Assembly: GCA_023846275.1 (NCBI GenBank)
Contig: CM043872.1
Span: 24,227,670 to 24,291,669, forward strand
DNA from: Vanilla planifolia
Taxonomy: Eukaryota > Streptophyta > Magnoliopsida > Asparagales > Orchidaceae
DNA: 64,000 nt
Reading direction: 5' to 3'
The notes under the pieces were generated by a model. It saw nothing but the letters and a program-made list of their open reading frames with translations. It was not told the origin of the DNA and searched no databases. Position 1 is the first letter of the stretch; each line of letters starts with the position of its first letter. Shown piece after piece: positions 46,318 through 58,000 of this stretch. The translations under genes were made by a program, and so were the position numbers.

Positions 46318-47692
46318 TTTTTTTTTTTTTTGTTTTCTATCTTTTCTATATTTGATTTGTTTAAGATAGCAAAACTATCAAATATTTTATTAAATTTCAA
46401 CTCAAATTATTTTAATTTATTACTATTTAAAAAATTCACATATGAAATATAATTTTATTAATTTTTAGAATATAATATTTATCATATATTTATATATGAA
46501 TTTGTACAATTATGATTGAAAATTATGATTTTTTAATAAGTTAATATGAAACATATCATATTTATAATATATGTATATTATAAGTGTTATAAAGATGATA
46601 AAACAAAAGTCTAAAAAATCTTAAAGAAGTTAAGTTATTATATTTTTTTAATTAATTTTTCAAAAATTTAAAAAAAACATTTTTTTATTTTTGATAAAAT
46701 TTAATTTTTTTTATAATTGTGATATTAAATATATTTAGATAAATTTATTTTATTCCTATATAAATTCATATTTTATATATATGCATTTGATGATAAAAGA
46801 TTTTTCATCTCTTTTATAGATCTAAGTTTGATTTAAATCAACTGGTATAAATTTGATATCTTAATCTTTTTTATTTACTTTGTTATTATTAAGCCTATGA
46901 TTTCTATTTCTATTTCATTAATATCAACCATGTGAAACTAAATTTTAACATATTTTCTCTCTCAATATTCAACCTTCAATTTACATATAAACTAACATTG
47001 TGTTGTCATTTAGTCTCAATTTTTTTTTGTTTTCTTTTCTTTTTATATTTGAGTTGCTTGAGGTAACAAAATTATCAAATATTTTATTAAATTTCAGCCC
47101 AAATTATGTTAATTTATTACTATTTTATAAATTCACATATGAATTACAACTTTATTAACTTCCAGAATATAATATTAATCATATGATATACATGAATTTG
47201 TATAATTATGATTTTGATGAGTTAACTATGAAATACATTATGTTTCTAATACATATATATATTATAAATATTATAAACATGATAAAAAGAAATACATTTG
47301 GAAAAAAATCTTAAAGAAAAACGATATTATTTTTTTAATTAAATTTTTTAGAAATTGGAAAACTTTTTTCATTTTTTTAATTTAATTATTTTTTTATATT
47401 TGTACTATTAAATATACTTGGATAAATTATTTCATTTTTATATATGTGAATTTGATTATAACAGATTTTCATCTCTTTTGTAATTATAGGTTTGATTTAA
47501 GTCGACTTGTATAAATTTGATGTCTTAATTTTTTTTTATCTTTTTTGTTATTATTATGTCTATAGTTTCTATTTCTACTTAGTTAATATCAACCGTGTGA
47601 ACCTAAGTTTTAACATGTTTTTCCTCTCGATCAACTATTGGACCTTCAATCTACACACAAATTTCACCATTTTATTGTTTCTTGGTGTATTT
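46318..47692. repeat. Tandem direct duplication, ~696-bp unit
   Basis: Two adjacent copies (46,318-47,018 and 47,019-47,692). Anchors include tcaaatattttattaaattt at 46,378 and 47,075, tttttcatctcttttatag / ttttcatctcttttgtaat, and aatatcaaccatgtgaaact / aatatcaaccgtgtgaacct. Divergence is moderate and scattered, so the event is old. Confidence 0.85.
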
Positions 47693-50600
47693 ATTATTAG
47701 ACAAACATTCAGCAAAATGGAAAGAAGACAAAGGAATCTAAATATTTATCAACCTCACCGTGGGTGAACAAGCTTTCCTTTTTCAAATTGACACGGCATC
47801 AACCCGCATTAGAGAGTGGTGAGCACATGAGAAAAGATGCTCCATGCTTTAAAGATTTCTTTCCTTTTGGCTCAGTCATGTCTTTTTTAAACATAGGGAT
47901 GACCAAATAGTTAAAAGTTGGAAGAAAACAGGAAACAACATATGCATGGAGTGCAACGACAACAATACCTTGCAAGCTTAATACAAAGGTAGAGTCACAC
48001 TCATCTTCCATGATATATGCCATTCTAGCCGAGAGGAATATGATATGGCATGCATTAGCTTTTTGGGGCATCACATCCAATGTAATGCTCAACAAGGTCA
48101 AGTGTCTTACTGTATTGGAAAACTTGTAGGGACGCCTTCAAATCACACTGTTTTCTTCAAGCAAGAAAGTGAAGGTCGTTTGCTTTTATTCAAGCCTTAA
48201 AACCAAAGAAAATTCCATAGGTTGTTAGTTTAAAGATTAAAGATATATTATTTTAAATTTCTGTTTAAATATATAAAATTCTTTTAATGAAATTTTACAC
48301 AGTTTTTTCTTATAAAACCCCAATGTTCAACTACGTTTTGCAACTGAAATAAGAAATGACAACAAAAACTTTATTTATTCGAAGTATTAGGAAAATACTT
48401 CAATTTTAAGGGGAACAAAGACTGTTCTTAAGGTTAATCTTTTTTTTTTTTAATCTTAAAGCCGGGTTCCATAAAAAAAAAAAAAAAACAAAAACAAAAT
48501 AAACGACAAGGCTGTATGAATTTGAGGCCGGCGGCCAAATAAATTTGTACTAGTTTGAAAGTGATTTTTTTAGTATAGAAAATTTAGTTCCTGCAAGCAA
48601 CCTCGATTAAATTATTTCTGGAACAAATGATTAGTTTAGAATATAATTTTTTTTAAAAAGCAAAGAGGGGCTTCATACACTTTTTAAAAAAAAAAACATT
48701 TTTTAATTGTTTTCAAAATTTTTAATCATTTACTTATATTTCATTGCATTTTTTTTTAAAATTATAAATTTGTCGAGAATTGTGAGTCGTTCAAATGGAG
48801 GAATAAATAAATTCATATTTTGTTTGAATAAATAAAGCTTAAAAAGAAGGCGAATGTCATGCAAAATGGAATCCATGTGTAGTTCCAAAATGGAGTTTTT
48901 ACGGACGAACACTGCATTATTTAAATTAAAAAGACTTTTTACTCTACGATTTTATTATGCACCTAATTTTATTAATAAAAGTAACTTACATATAAGAACA
49001 AACTTAACAGACAGCAAAATATAAAGTAATAATTTAACTGGAGGATCGTATTTATCCACCTCTTGGAAACCGATTAAAAAAGAAATTGACGAATTAAATT
49101 TGAAAATATGCTTGAAGACCTAATGAGATATTCTTTTCTGGAACATATTATGCAGCATTTTTAACAGTTAGTAACTAATTAGGCTGGAAAATATATGATT
49201 TAATAAATATGGAATTGTAATAAAAAAATACCAGAAAAAAAGTCATTTATCAACAATAAATCAACGACAAAGAATGCAATAGCATGTTTTATTGTATTCA
49301 ATTTTTTTTTTTACTCTACCAAATAAAAAAAATTCAAATTAATTGTTGCATAGAATTTCTCTTGAATGATTGATGCCGCAAGTAAGTCCGCCACAAGTTG
49401 CAACCATAAAAGCCTTTCAAAATATATAGTTTGTTTATAACAATTAATAAGATCAACAAAAGAAACAATCTAATTATTTTTCAGGCAACAGTAATGGCTT
49501 AAAAAATATGAACACTAGCCTAAAATATCTTTTATGGATTAATAGGATAATTTGGTCCTATCAAGTTGTTTATGATAGCTATAATGTTTCTTTTCTACTA
49601 TAAGAGTCAAGCACCCCTTTATTTATTTTTTGTTTTTTTTTTTTTTCATATTTATCCAATCCATTTTTAAGTTGCAAGTATTATTTTATTTACTAATATA
49701 ATTTAGAATATATTTAATCTCTTATTGAGAAGTATGAAAATTGGTCTTGAATCTTGTTGATTTTAGAAAACCTTGTAACGTACATGTATAGAAAAATCCT
49801 CTTGAGAATATGTAGCCTACTTTCTCCTTGTCCTCTCTCTAAACAATCATTTCTATTGTCAACACCACCCTGTTTGTTCTCTTTCATCGTCATCAATTTC
49901 TTTCTATATAATTGTGAAATAACATGTAAGTGACATAATATAATAACAAAAAATATTGTACAAAAATAAAAATTATTTTTCAATAAACATAATCTTAAGT
50001 ATGTATATTCATTATTATAAAAAATATATAAATAAAATGTCTTACTAAAATAAAATAATATATTAATAAAATATCAATAATCTCTAGGATAAATATAATA
50101 TTCGATTAATTTTTTATATGTTAATATTAATTATTATGATTTATGATAATTAATTCATTATTATATTTATATTATAGTTGCCATATTTAACTACTTAAAT
50201 ATGGTTCGAAAATATTTTTTTATTTCCTACAAATAACATATATCTATATTTGTCGCTAAATAATTCTTTTAAATATATATAATGTATACTTTCTATGATT
50301 ATTAAACTCAAACTATTATTTGTATTTTTCCCACTTGTTACAATATTAATGTATTATATTTTATACATAATGATTATATGTTTTATATAAAACTTTTTTT
50401 TGGTCATATTAATTGTATACTTTTTTTCTTAACCTTTATAATCTAATGTACTATACTTTGTCATGAATATATATATGTATATATATATTATACCCTAAGA
50501 TAATCCAAAACAAATTTTAATCTTCTTTTCTTCTCTTAGTCTAACACCTAGCATATCGGTCGTTGAGTTTGTTATATGATATGCATGTTTTAATATACTA

Positions 50601-51500
50601 TACACACCTCTAACATATAGTTTTCAATATTGTTGCAAGATGTTGAGGTGTCTTTTGAGTAAAGCTCATTGGATCATATGAGAATTTTATATTTAAGTTT
50701 TTCTAAGTTAGAATAGTGTTATGATAGTTTACTAAGTTATATAGGCTTTTGTATGTGAAGGACAAAATTTGTTTGAATGAGAATTGAGTGATCCAAAAGG
50801 ACAATATTTTGAGATAGTTAAACCAATATATCATAGTTGGGCAATGACTTTTGGCAATTTTAAAGATTTAAGAGTGGGGATCGAGAAGGTTTAGGCATCA
50901 CTTGTGTGGCTCAAAGGTAACCTGGAAGAATAGATAATGGAAATCAGGCATTATGGTCGTCGGAAATGATAGATTTGTGATATGATATTTAATTTAATTT
51001 TGAATGAATGATGGAGGATTTATAAGAAATGGCTAACTCCAAGCGAATGATGATGGATCCAATGTGAACAACCAAATATAAGTGATGACAATATTTGTGA
51101 TAAGGCACATTAACATTATAACAAAAACGAGGTAATAGTGTTGCAAGGAAGCGGCAGTTGAAGCATACAATGAAAGATAAGATGATAAGATGTGGGCCAT
51201 CCTAATGACTAACATTAGGAATCATTAACAATGGGTGAGAAAGGCAAAGTTCTTTGCCATGTGTATGATTAGATTATTGTTGATGACCATAGAAGAAGGA
51301 GATAGATCTAATGACTACAACGATGATAATGGAGTGGGATAAATCAAAAGCACCATCATATTGAAGAAATCTCTTATTCATGTATATAACATACTAACTC
51401 TTCTTGATTCAAATGATGACAAATAAAAAATTTCTCCTTTTTTTCATTCCATAACAAAGTTTATATAAAGAATAAGAGGGTGTCTTAATATAGATAAAAA
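47693..51500. other. A+T-rich intergenic DNA
   Basis: No gene recognised. A 100-codon open frame at 47,799-48,101 (minus) has no recognisable domain and the flanks carry no splice or promoter support. The interval 50,640-51,000 shares the style of repeat-derived leader sequence (ttgagtgatccaaaaggaca) but could not be classified. Confidence 0.6.
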
Positions 51501-51599
51501 GTTCAAACTAAAAATTATTTAAAATAAAAGAAAAAAAATAAACAAATTTATGCAAACAAAATAAAAAATAAACTTAGATCTCATAATTGACCTATAACA

Positions 51600-53000
51600 A
51601 AATATAATTTAACAATCTTAATAAAATCCTTTTTTTAAGCCTTTACTTGTGATATGCTATGTGGCTTATGATGAATAGAACCTCTTATATCCTTGATTCT
51701 CCTAAATCTATTTGATGTTTTGTATTATTATTTATCATAGTCATATAGTACATAACAAATAGGTTCTTTTAAAATAAATTAAACTCAAGAATTAAGCATA
51801 TCACACATTCAATCTCTTTTTTGCTAATAACCTTGACAACTCTTCTAATAACCTTGACAACTCATTTATCATTGATACATCTCATAGCTTCACTACCTCG
51901 ACTTCATAATCTGATGAACTACTATACATGTTTTACATCCTTTATTTATTAAATTTATTGTCATAAAAGCTAATATTAAAGATATCATTCTACCTTCTCC
52001 ATAATATATATCATTTTTGTTATTTCACTATCTTGAATCTTCACTATTTTCCTCTACGATAAAATCATTTTGTGGTTTGATAATCAATTTATTCTTAAGA
52101 CAATTTTAAACTCAAGCAAAGGTAAAATTATTAACTTAGACAATAATTTTTCCTCATTATTTTTCTCTTTCTTGAAATACTAATTGACTATTACTTTAAT
52201 TCTATTGGATGACATCACAAATAATAACTTTTAAGCATATTATATTTTATTAACACTCTATCAAATATAGTATCATAAATGAAAGAATGTGATGCTCCAA
52301 AATTAAATGATTAAATGACATAAATCAAACATGATATAAGTATATTTGTAATCAACATTAAATAACTACGGGTATCCTAACAAGTGATGACATAAACATG
52401 AGCTAAGTTCCTTTGTCTCGATACTAGCTCACTTAACCACAAATCTAATCATAGTCAAATGTAATAATACAATCAAGACCATTAATAGAAGCTATTAATG
52501 TTTCAATTATTAATTTGCTATCTAGAATTATAACTCTTAAATAAATCTTGGTTGTATGGCCCACCTTTCCACAACTAAAGAAATAGTACTTATAATTAAA
52601 CCTTCTTCCAAAATACAATTTACTACATTGAGAATACTATAGTTTGCCACCATTATTTGAATTATAAGTAATATCGCGGGGTCTTCTTGAGAATTGCCAC
52701 TAATTCTATTATTAGGGTTTACATTTTTCAAAAAAACTCTCTTTGTTAGAACATTAGTTATTTCTTTTTTCTTTTCTCTTTCTTTGCTAAATAACTAGTT
52801 GGTTTCATTCAATGGCTCTTGTAGCCTCCATTAGTACATTACATATTAGATGCTATAGTGGTACTATCAAATCTTTAATGAATCATATTTATATTCTTCA
52901 TTTAAATATGCTTTTTTTTCATTAGTGCCTAGTTAAAGTTAGAAATTATATATTTGATTTAGATAGTATCTTCTTTCTTTGCAACAATAAACACAACTCT
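51600..53000 (-). mobile_element. Second decayed Ty3/gypsy fragment (gag knuckle and protease)
   Basis: On the minus strand YYFFSCGKVGHTTKIYL (about 52,600-52,540) is a zinc knuckle with two of its cysteines lost. Then FGASHSFIYDTIFDRVLIKY (about 52,330-52,270) matches the aspartic protease D(S/T)GA.HSFI motif with the catalytic Asp changed to Phe or lost to frameshift. The LPLLEFKIVLRIN..LSNH remnant (about 52,130-52,060) matches LP..FDVILGMDWLS..H. RT was not recognised. Confidence 0.65.
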
Positions 53001-54400
53001 TCTCTCATTTTCTTCCTAACAAAGTTAGGTATATATTATCTCGTGAAATCCTCATAAAATGTCTTACAAAATATTAACAGTTCTTTACATGTTTGTTTTA
53101 AGCGTAACAAATATTAATGACATTAGATAAATCAAAGTTTTGTGGGTTGTTGCAGCAAAATAGATTTGGACTAACCCAAGACAAGGCTATGATAATGCCC
53201 TGAATAGTTTGGTAGGAACTACTATGGGTTGTCGACCAATTTATGACAGTTTTGGTTAGCTTTTTTTTATTATTTTTTGGCTTATTTACATTGACCCATT
53301 GTAATTTTTGGGTTATAATATTATCATTGCCAAAAATTTTGTTATGTTTCATTGTTTGGGCTTTCAAAAATTCCAACGTGTGACTTATTGCTTATGAGAG
53401 TTGCTTAGCTGTGACATTGGTAAAATATGTGATGATTTGACCTTTTCAACTCTTTGTGAATGTGAACTCTTGTTTTCTTTTAGATTTCATTGGAAGTGTT
53501 CTTTCATATGTAGATATAACTTGATATATTATTATTAATTTCATTATATTGTTTTTTTTTGTTTGTATGTGTTTTTCATTCTAGTGATAATATCTTGTTT
53601 CAAGAATGCCCAATGCTGCCATTTATTACCCAAGTTGAATTGGAATGATATTTGAATATGAAGAATCCCTTGCTTGGAATTATTTATTTACACTAAAATA
53701 ATATATATATTTTTATTATTATTGAATATTTTAATTTTTTGAACATATTCTAAGTAATATTGAAAAGAAACGGTTTGTTAGTATTTTTAAAATAGAAATG
53801 AATATATTAATGATTATATGCAAAAAACAATAAAATTTTAAAAAAAATGTCCTATGAAAAATTTAATTTGTATTTTAACAATGTTAATATTCTTTTAAAA
53901 ATAATATATCATAAAATTAATATAACAATAAAAAAATACCAATACTTTTGTTTATATAAAAGTAATATTTATATATATTAAACACTATGTATAATAATAT
54001 TTACAAAATAAAATGTAAGTCAGAAGTCAGGAATTATAATCACTAACATGTAAGAATAAACTACCTTTTTTTTGCAAATAAGAATTTAAAAAATATTAAA
54101 TAATATTTTAAGTAAACAAAAAAATAATAAAAATAATCTTGAGCCGATTACAGTTGTTATGATCGACATTTGGATAAACTGTGTTTAAATGATTTTTATT
54201 AAGAAAGCTATGTTATTATTATTTATTATTTATAAATATTATGTTTCTATTTTATTTTTTTTTTCAAATTATAAAAAGTTATTTTCAGGCGTCTATTTTT
54301 TTATTATTTTAAAATGATTTAAATATATTTTTTCTAAAAAGTCAAGGCTAGAAGTTTTATTTTATTGGGCAGGCGGTATAACGTCTTTCTTTAACGCCAC
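53001..54400. other. Intergenic DNA upstream of the metal ATPase
   Basis: A+T-rich with no supported gene. A 92-codon minus-strand open frame (53,098-53,376) has no recognisable domain. Confidence 0.6.
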
Positions 54401-54402
54401 GC

Positions 54403-54680
54403 TTGCCAACTTTCGCTCATTATCGTAAATTTGTAATCTTCTCTTTATACAATAGCTTCAGTTTAAAAGCCAAAACTCTTCCTCTCTCTCAGACAATTAT
54501 TTTTGTTCTTCATTCAAAACCCAGTTTAATGCACGCAGGGGATTCGCAGTGGCCATCTCAGGAGTACCAAACGTCGCCACTCATCTTCCTGTTCATCACT
54601 TCTCTTCTCTTTGCTCATCATCTTCTCTTCTCTTGCTCCACGCTGTTATCTCTTCTTGCTTGAGTTGTTATTCCCCTTGA
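54403..54680 (+). promoter_or_regulatory. Probable core promoter and first leader exon of HMA gene
   Basis: A TATA-like ctttatacaat lies at 54,443, followed about 35 bp later by cttcctctctctcagac, a typical plant transcription-start pyrimidine patch. The leader then runs to a candidate donor at TTGA|GTATTG (54,681) or TTGAG|GTATTT (54,689). The matching acceptor is TTGGTTCAAG (ends 54,898), just before the start codon. The leader-intron model is inferred. Confidence 0.5.
54529..54663 (+). CDS. Upstream ORF in the HMA leader (44 codons)
   Basis: An ATG-initiated frame reading MHAGDSQWPSQEYQTSPLIF and then a hydrophobic Leu/Ser-rich tail. It ends before the putative leader intron and lies out of the main coding exon. 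If the transcript starts near 54,480 it would be met first by ribosomes. No homolog is known to me, so this may be incidental. Confidence 0.3.
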   Translation: MHAGDSQWPSQEYQTSPLIFLFITSLLFAHHLLFSCSTLLSLLA

Positions 54681-54902
54681 GTATTGAGGTATTTTCCTTG
54701 ATTCCTGCAATACTACTTTTAGGAGATGCCACTGGCCTTTTCACACCATTCACACCTCCAAGCTCAGACTCTTCTTGTTTTACTGCATGGAGGAGTCTGA
54801 ACCGAGCGTTTCATTTCTGTCCAATAGCTTCATGTTACTACCGGGTGAAATGGTTGGTTTTCTTAATCATTTTATGTTTTCTTGTTTTTTGGTTCAAGGA
54901 AT

Positions 54903-55089
54903 ATGGGTACTGAAAAAAGAATACAGAAGAGCTACTTTGACGTATTGGGGCTCTGCTGCTCCTCTGAGGTGCCTCTTATTGAGAAGATTCTGAAACCCCT
55001 GGATGGGATCAAGAAGGTTACTGTGATTGTACCCTCGAAGACTGTTATTGTTGTCCATGACAACCTTCAAATCTCTCAGATGCAGATAG
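54903..55089 (+). CDS. HMA: HMA exon 1 (metal-associated domain)
   Basis: Codons 1-62 plus one base, from MGTEKRIQKSYFDVLGLCC to NLQISQMQI. The donor ATAG|GTAATT is in phase 1 and joins to TT of exon 2 to give Val63, as expected for the family (SQ.QIVKALNQA). Confidence 0.93.
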
Positions 55090-58000
55090 GTAATTGTTAT
55101 AAGAATATCGTAAGCAACTTAAAGAAAACCTCATATTCAAATTTTCTCTTTTGTCTTCGTTGTTAAATAAGGTGATTTTTACTAAGAAAGTGGTCCCTGC
55201 CTTTCTTAAATTGGATTCCTGATTTTCAGTATTTGAATCACCCTCTGCTGATGGTGGTTTGGGCATTTAAGATGTGTGTTCATCGTTTTTTTTATTGTTT
55301 TTCTTTTTCTGTAAGGCCTTGGATAGTTGGTTAAAATTTTATATCTCAATTTTTTAAATAATCGAAGTTAAATGTTCATGCAAATATTAAACCCAATAAA
55401 GCTTCTGAAAAAGGAATTTATTTTTATGCAAAAATCATGAGAAGATTAAATCGACTTGCTTCTTAACTGCCACTCCTTATCTCCATCTTCTCCCCTTATC
55501 CACCACTTTGCCCTAGTTTCTTTCCTTTTTTTATCTCAAAATGAATTTCATCTTTAATTTTGTAAAATTGTTAAACCTAATCAGATAATCAAATTTATAT
55601 TGAAATACTTCATTTGAAATTAGCTTTTATTTTCATCTACCCAAAAATGACAAAAAAGATAAGTGATTGTAGGAATATTTAACTATTTCTTCATACAAAT
55701 CAGTATTCTCAAAGTTTTTTATTCTTCAAGTCTTGGCAGCTTCCATACCATCTGTTTTCTTGGAAAGAGAGTCCAATTCCAAATGTCCAACGCAACAGTC
55801 TAGTAGAAACTCTCTTCCATGATTAAAATGACTATGCATGACTCCTTTTTTTCTTTGATTTTTTTTTTTGTTATTCTTTAAGAATAAATTTTTTTTTTAT
55901 CTCTTAGAAGAAAGTGGCCGACAACTTGCCTCCTTTTAAATTTAGCAAATATCCTCTTTTTTTTCCTATTCTTTGGTACTATAGTAACGATGGGTATAAA
56001 TTGATGTTTTTGAAATTTTTCATTCATCTGAGCATATAATAAAATATAAAAGAGACATCGTCCAATTTTATGGGATCTTAATAATGACATAGGATTGCCA
56101 AGGAATCCATCTCAATCATTAATTTCATGTTATATATAATAAATTTTATGATAGTAATATCTTCATAATATATTTCATATGATTATACAAAAACATGTCA
56201 TAAGGGCCAAAGAAGATTACATAATTGGTTCCACATTTTTTTCACTGTTTATCTAGTTAAACTAGTTCAACCATTTGGTTTGATCATGCTAATGCTAATA
56301 ATATCATATCATTTTAAATAAGGTTTAGTAGATCTACATGCAAGTGTTCTTGTAACCTTACATGTTCTATTCCTTGAAAAAATGGAGGCCAAACTAGATA
56401 GCTTAATTGACTAGGTGATTGAAGCAAAGAGGGATAAGAGCTCAAATTGATTGTGTCATGGATTGTGTCAATTCACTATAAGGCTTGGGTGTAATTTAGG
56501 GCCCAATAAAGATGTAATAAGGGAGAGGAGTTTGTTTTCATATGAGGCTAAGGACTCTGTAAGAGATTTGGATAAACAGTTAGCAATGAAAGAGGATTAT
56601 TTTGAAGTTATCTCTTCTTTTGCTATGATTTTCATCATATGTTTTTACTTATGCTCAGCATAAACTTACTATATTTTGAAGAAAGAACAAGTGGAGTGAT
56701 TAATGGTGTTTGTAAGGATGATAAGGTTGTTATCTTTAAGGAGTATTCTATATCTAATATTTTCCTTATTGGGAGCCATTGGAGAGCATGTTTCGATTAA
56801 CATTTTAAATGAAGAATGGTTGGAGAGGCATTTTAGATTGACAATGATATGAGAAACATGGAGGGACGGATGGTCAATGATTTAGCTTCTTGTAGTTTTG
56901 GTACAAGACTTACTTATGCTTAGTTCAAGAAATGAATTTAAGATTTTTGGGGTGGTGGTTTTGGATGAAGATGCTGCATTCCATGCTCATTTTAGCTTTG
57001 GAATAATCCTAGTTGGCAAACTGTATAGCAAGATAATCTCATTTACCCTTACTCTTCACGTAGCTCCATAAGAAGCGAGGGTTTTGGATGTTGAATTTAA
57101 TTGCCATGTTTGTAATTAGTTGAGTGAAAGATCATGATGCGGTTTTAAGATGTGGGTTACGGATTATTGTTGGCCATGTTTTGGGCTTTGATATCACATG
57201 TGTTTTTGTGTCATTACCAATGTAGCTCAAATAAGGTCTATTGCAAAACTTCTCTTTTAGTGAATCTTTACACAATTCAAGGAAGAGAATTGTCTATGCT
57301 TGGATTTGTGTTGATATAAGCCTTAGCAAGCCTTTAATTGCTAGCACATGGATTAATAAAATACAAATTCATTTTTTTCAATGATTTTTATACAAGGATT
57401 GATTTGGGATTTTTGGGTTGGTTAGTAATGATGAGATGCAATATAACTTAGTCTTTATAACAAATTTTTTTCTTTTGCTCTTAGAGGGGACAAGGAAAGA
57501 AAAATAGAGATGTATTTGACTTCATTACAATGGCAACCTCAACACTAGGATGGTCAAATGTTTACCAACATGGTTAGGGCTTCTAGCCTTGTTGGGGCTA
57601 AAAAATAAACATTTATGGAAGGAGATGTGACAACTGCATTACAAGCTGTTAACATGAGCACTCCCCACCTTTGGTATTGAAAGAAAACTTGAATTGGTTG
57701 GAGTATGGACATGTGTCAAACAGAAAGAGCAAGTCTTTAAAAGCTAATAAGAAGGTTTCTAAGACTTAGGGGTATAATAGTAAGGAGGTTTCATTAGCAC
57801 TAATTAGAGTACTATTCTTTACTTTAACAATGAGCCTCAAAGTAAAGTAGAAGCAACATTAGTGAAGGTATTGGTAAACTTGGGGTGGCGGAGAGCAATA
57901 TGTATTTAAGACCCGCTTTTTCAAATCTTATTACCATTTTGAAACTTGAAGCTTGTTGTGAACTAGTGATGAGCAAGACCTCAGGACCAATATAGTTCTT

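Noticed and set aside
47799-48101. 100-codon minus-strand open frame
   Set aside because: No recognisable domain, no supporting promoter or splice context, and it lies in repeat-rich A+T DNA.
54882-54902. Extended N-terminus for HMA before Met1
   Set aside because: The extra codons begin with TTG, not ATG, and lie across the acceptor-like site.
54611-54913. 100-codon + strand open frame upstream of HMA
   Set aside because: It spans the probable leader and leader intron in a different frame from the real start at 54,903; its hydrophobic bias comes from T-rich intron sequence.
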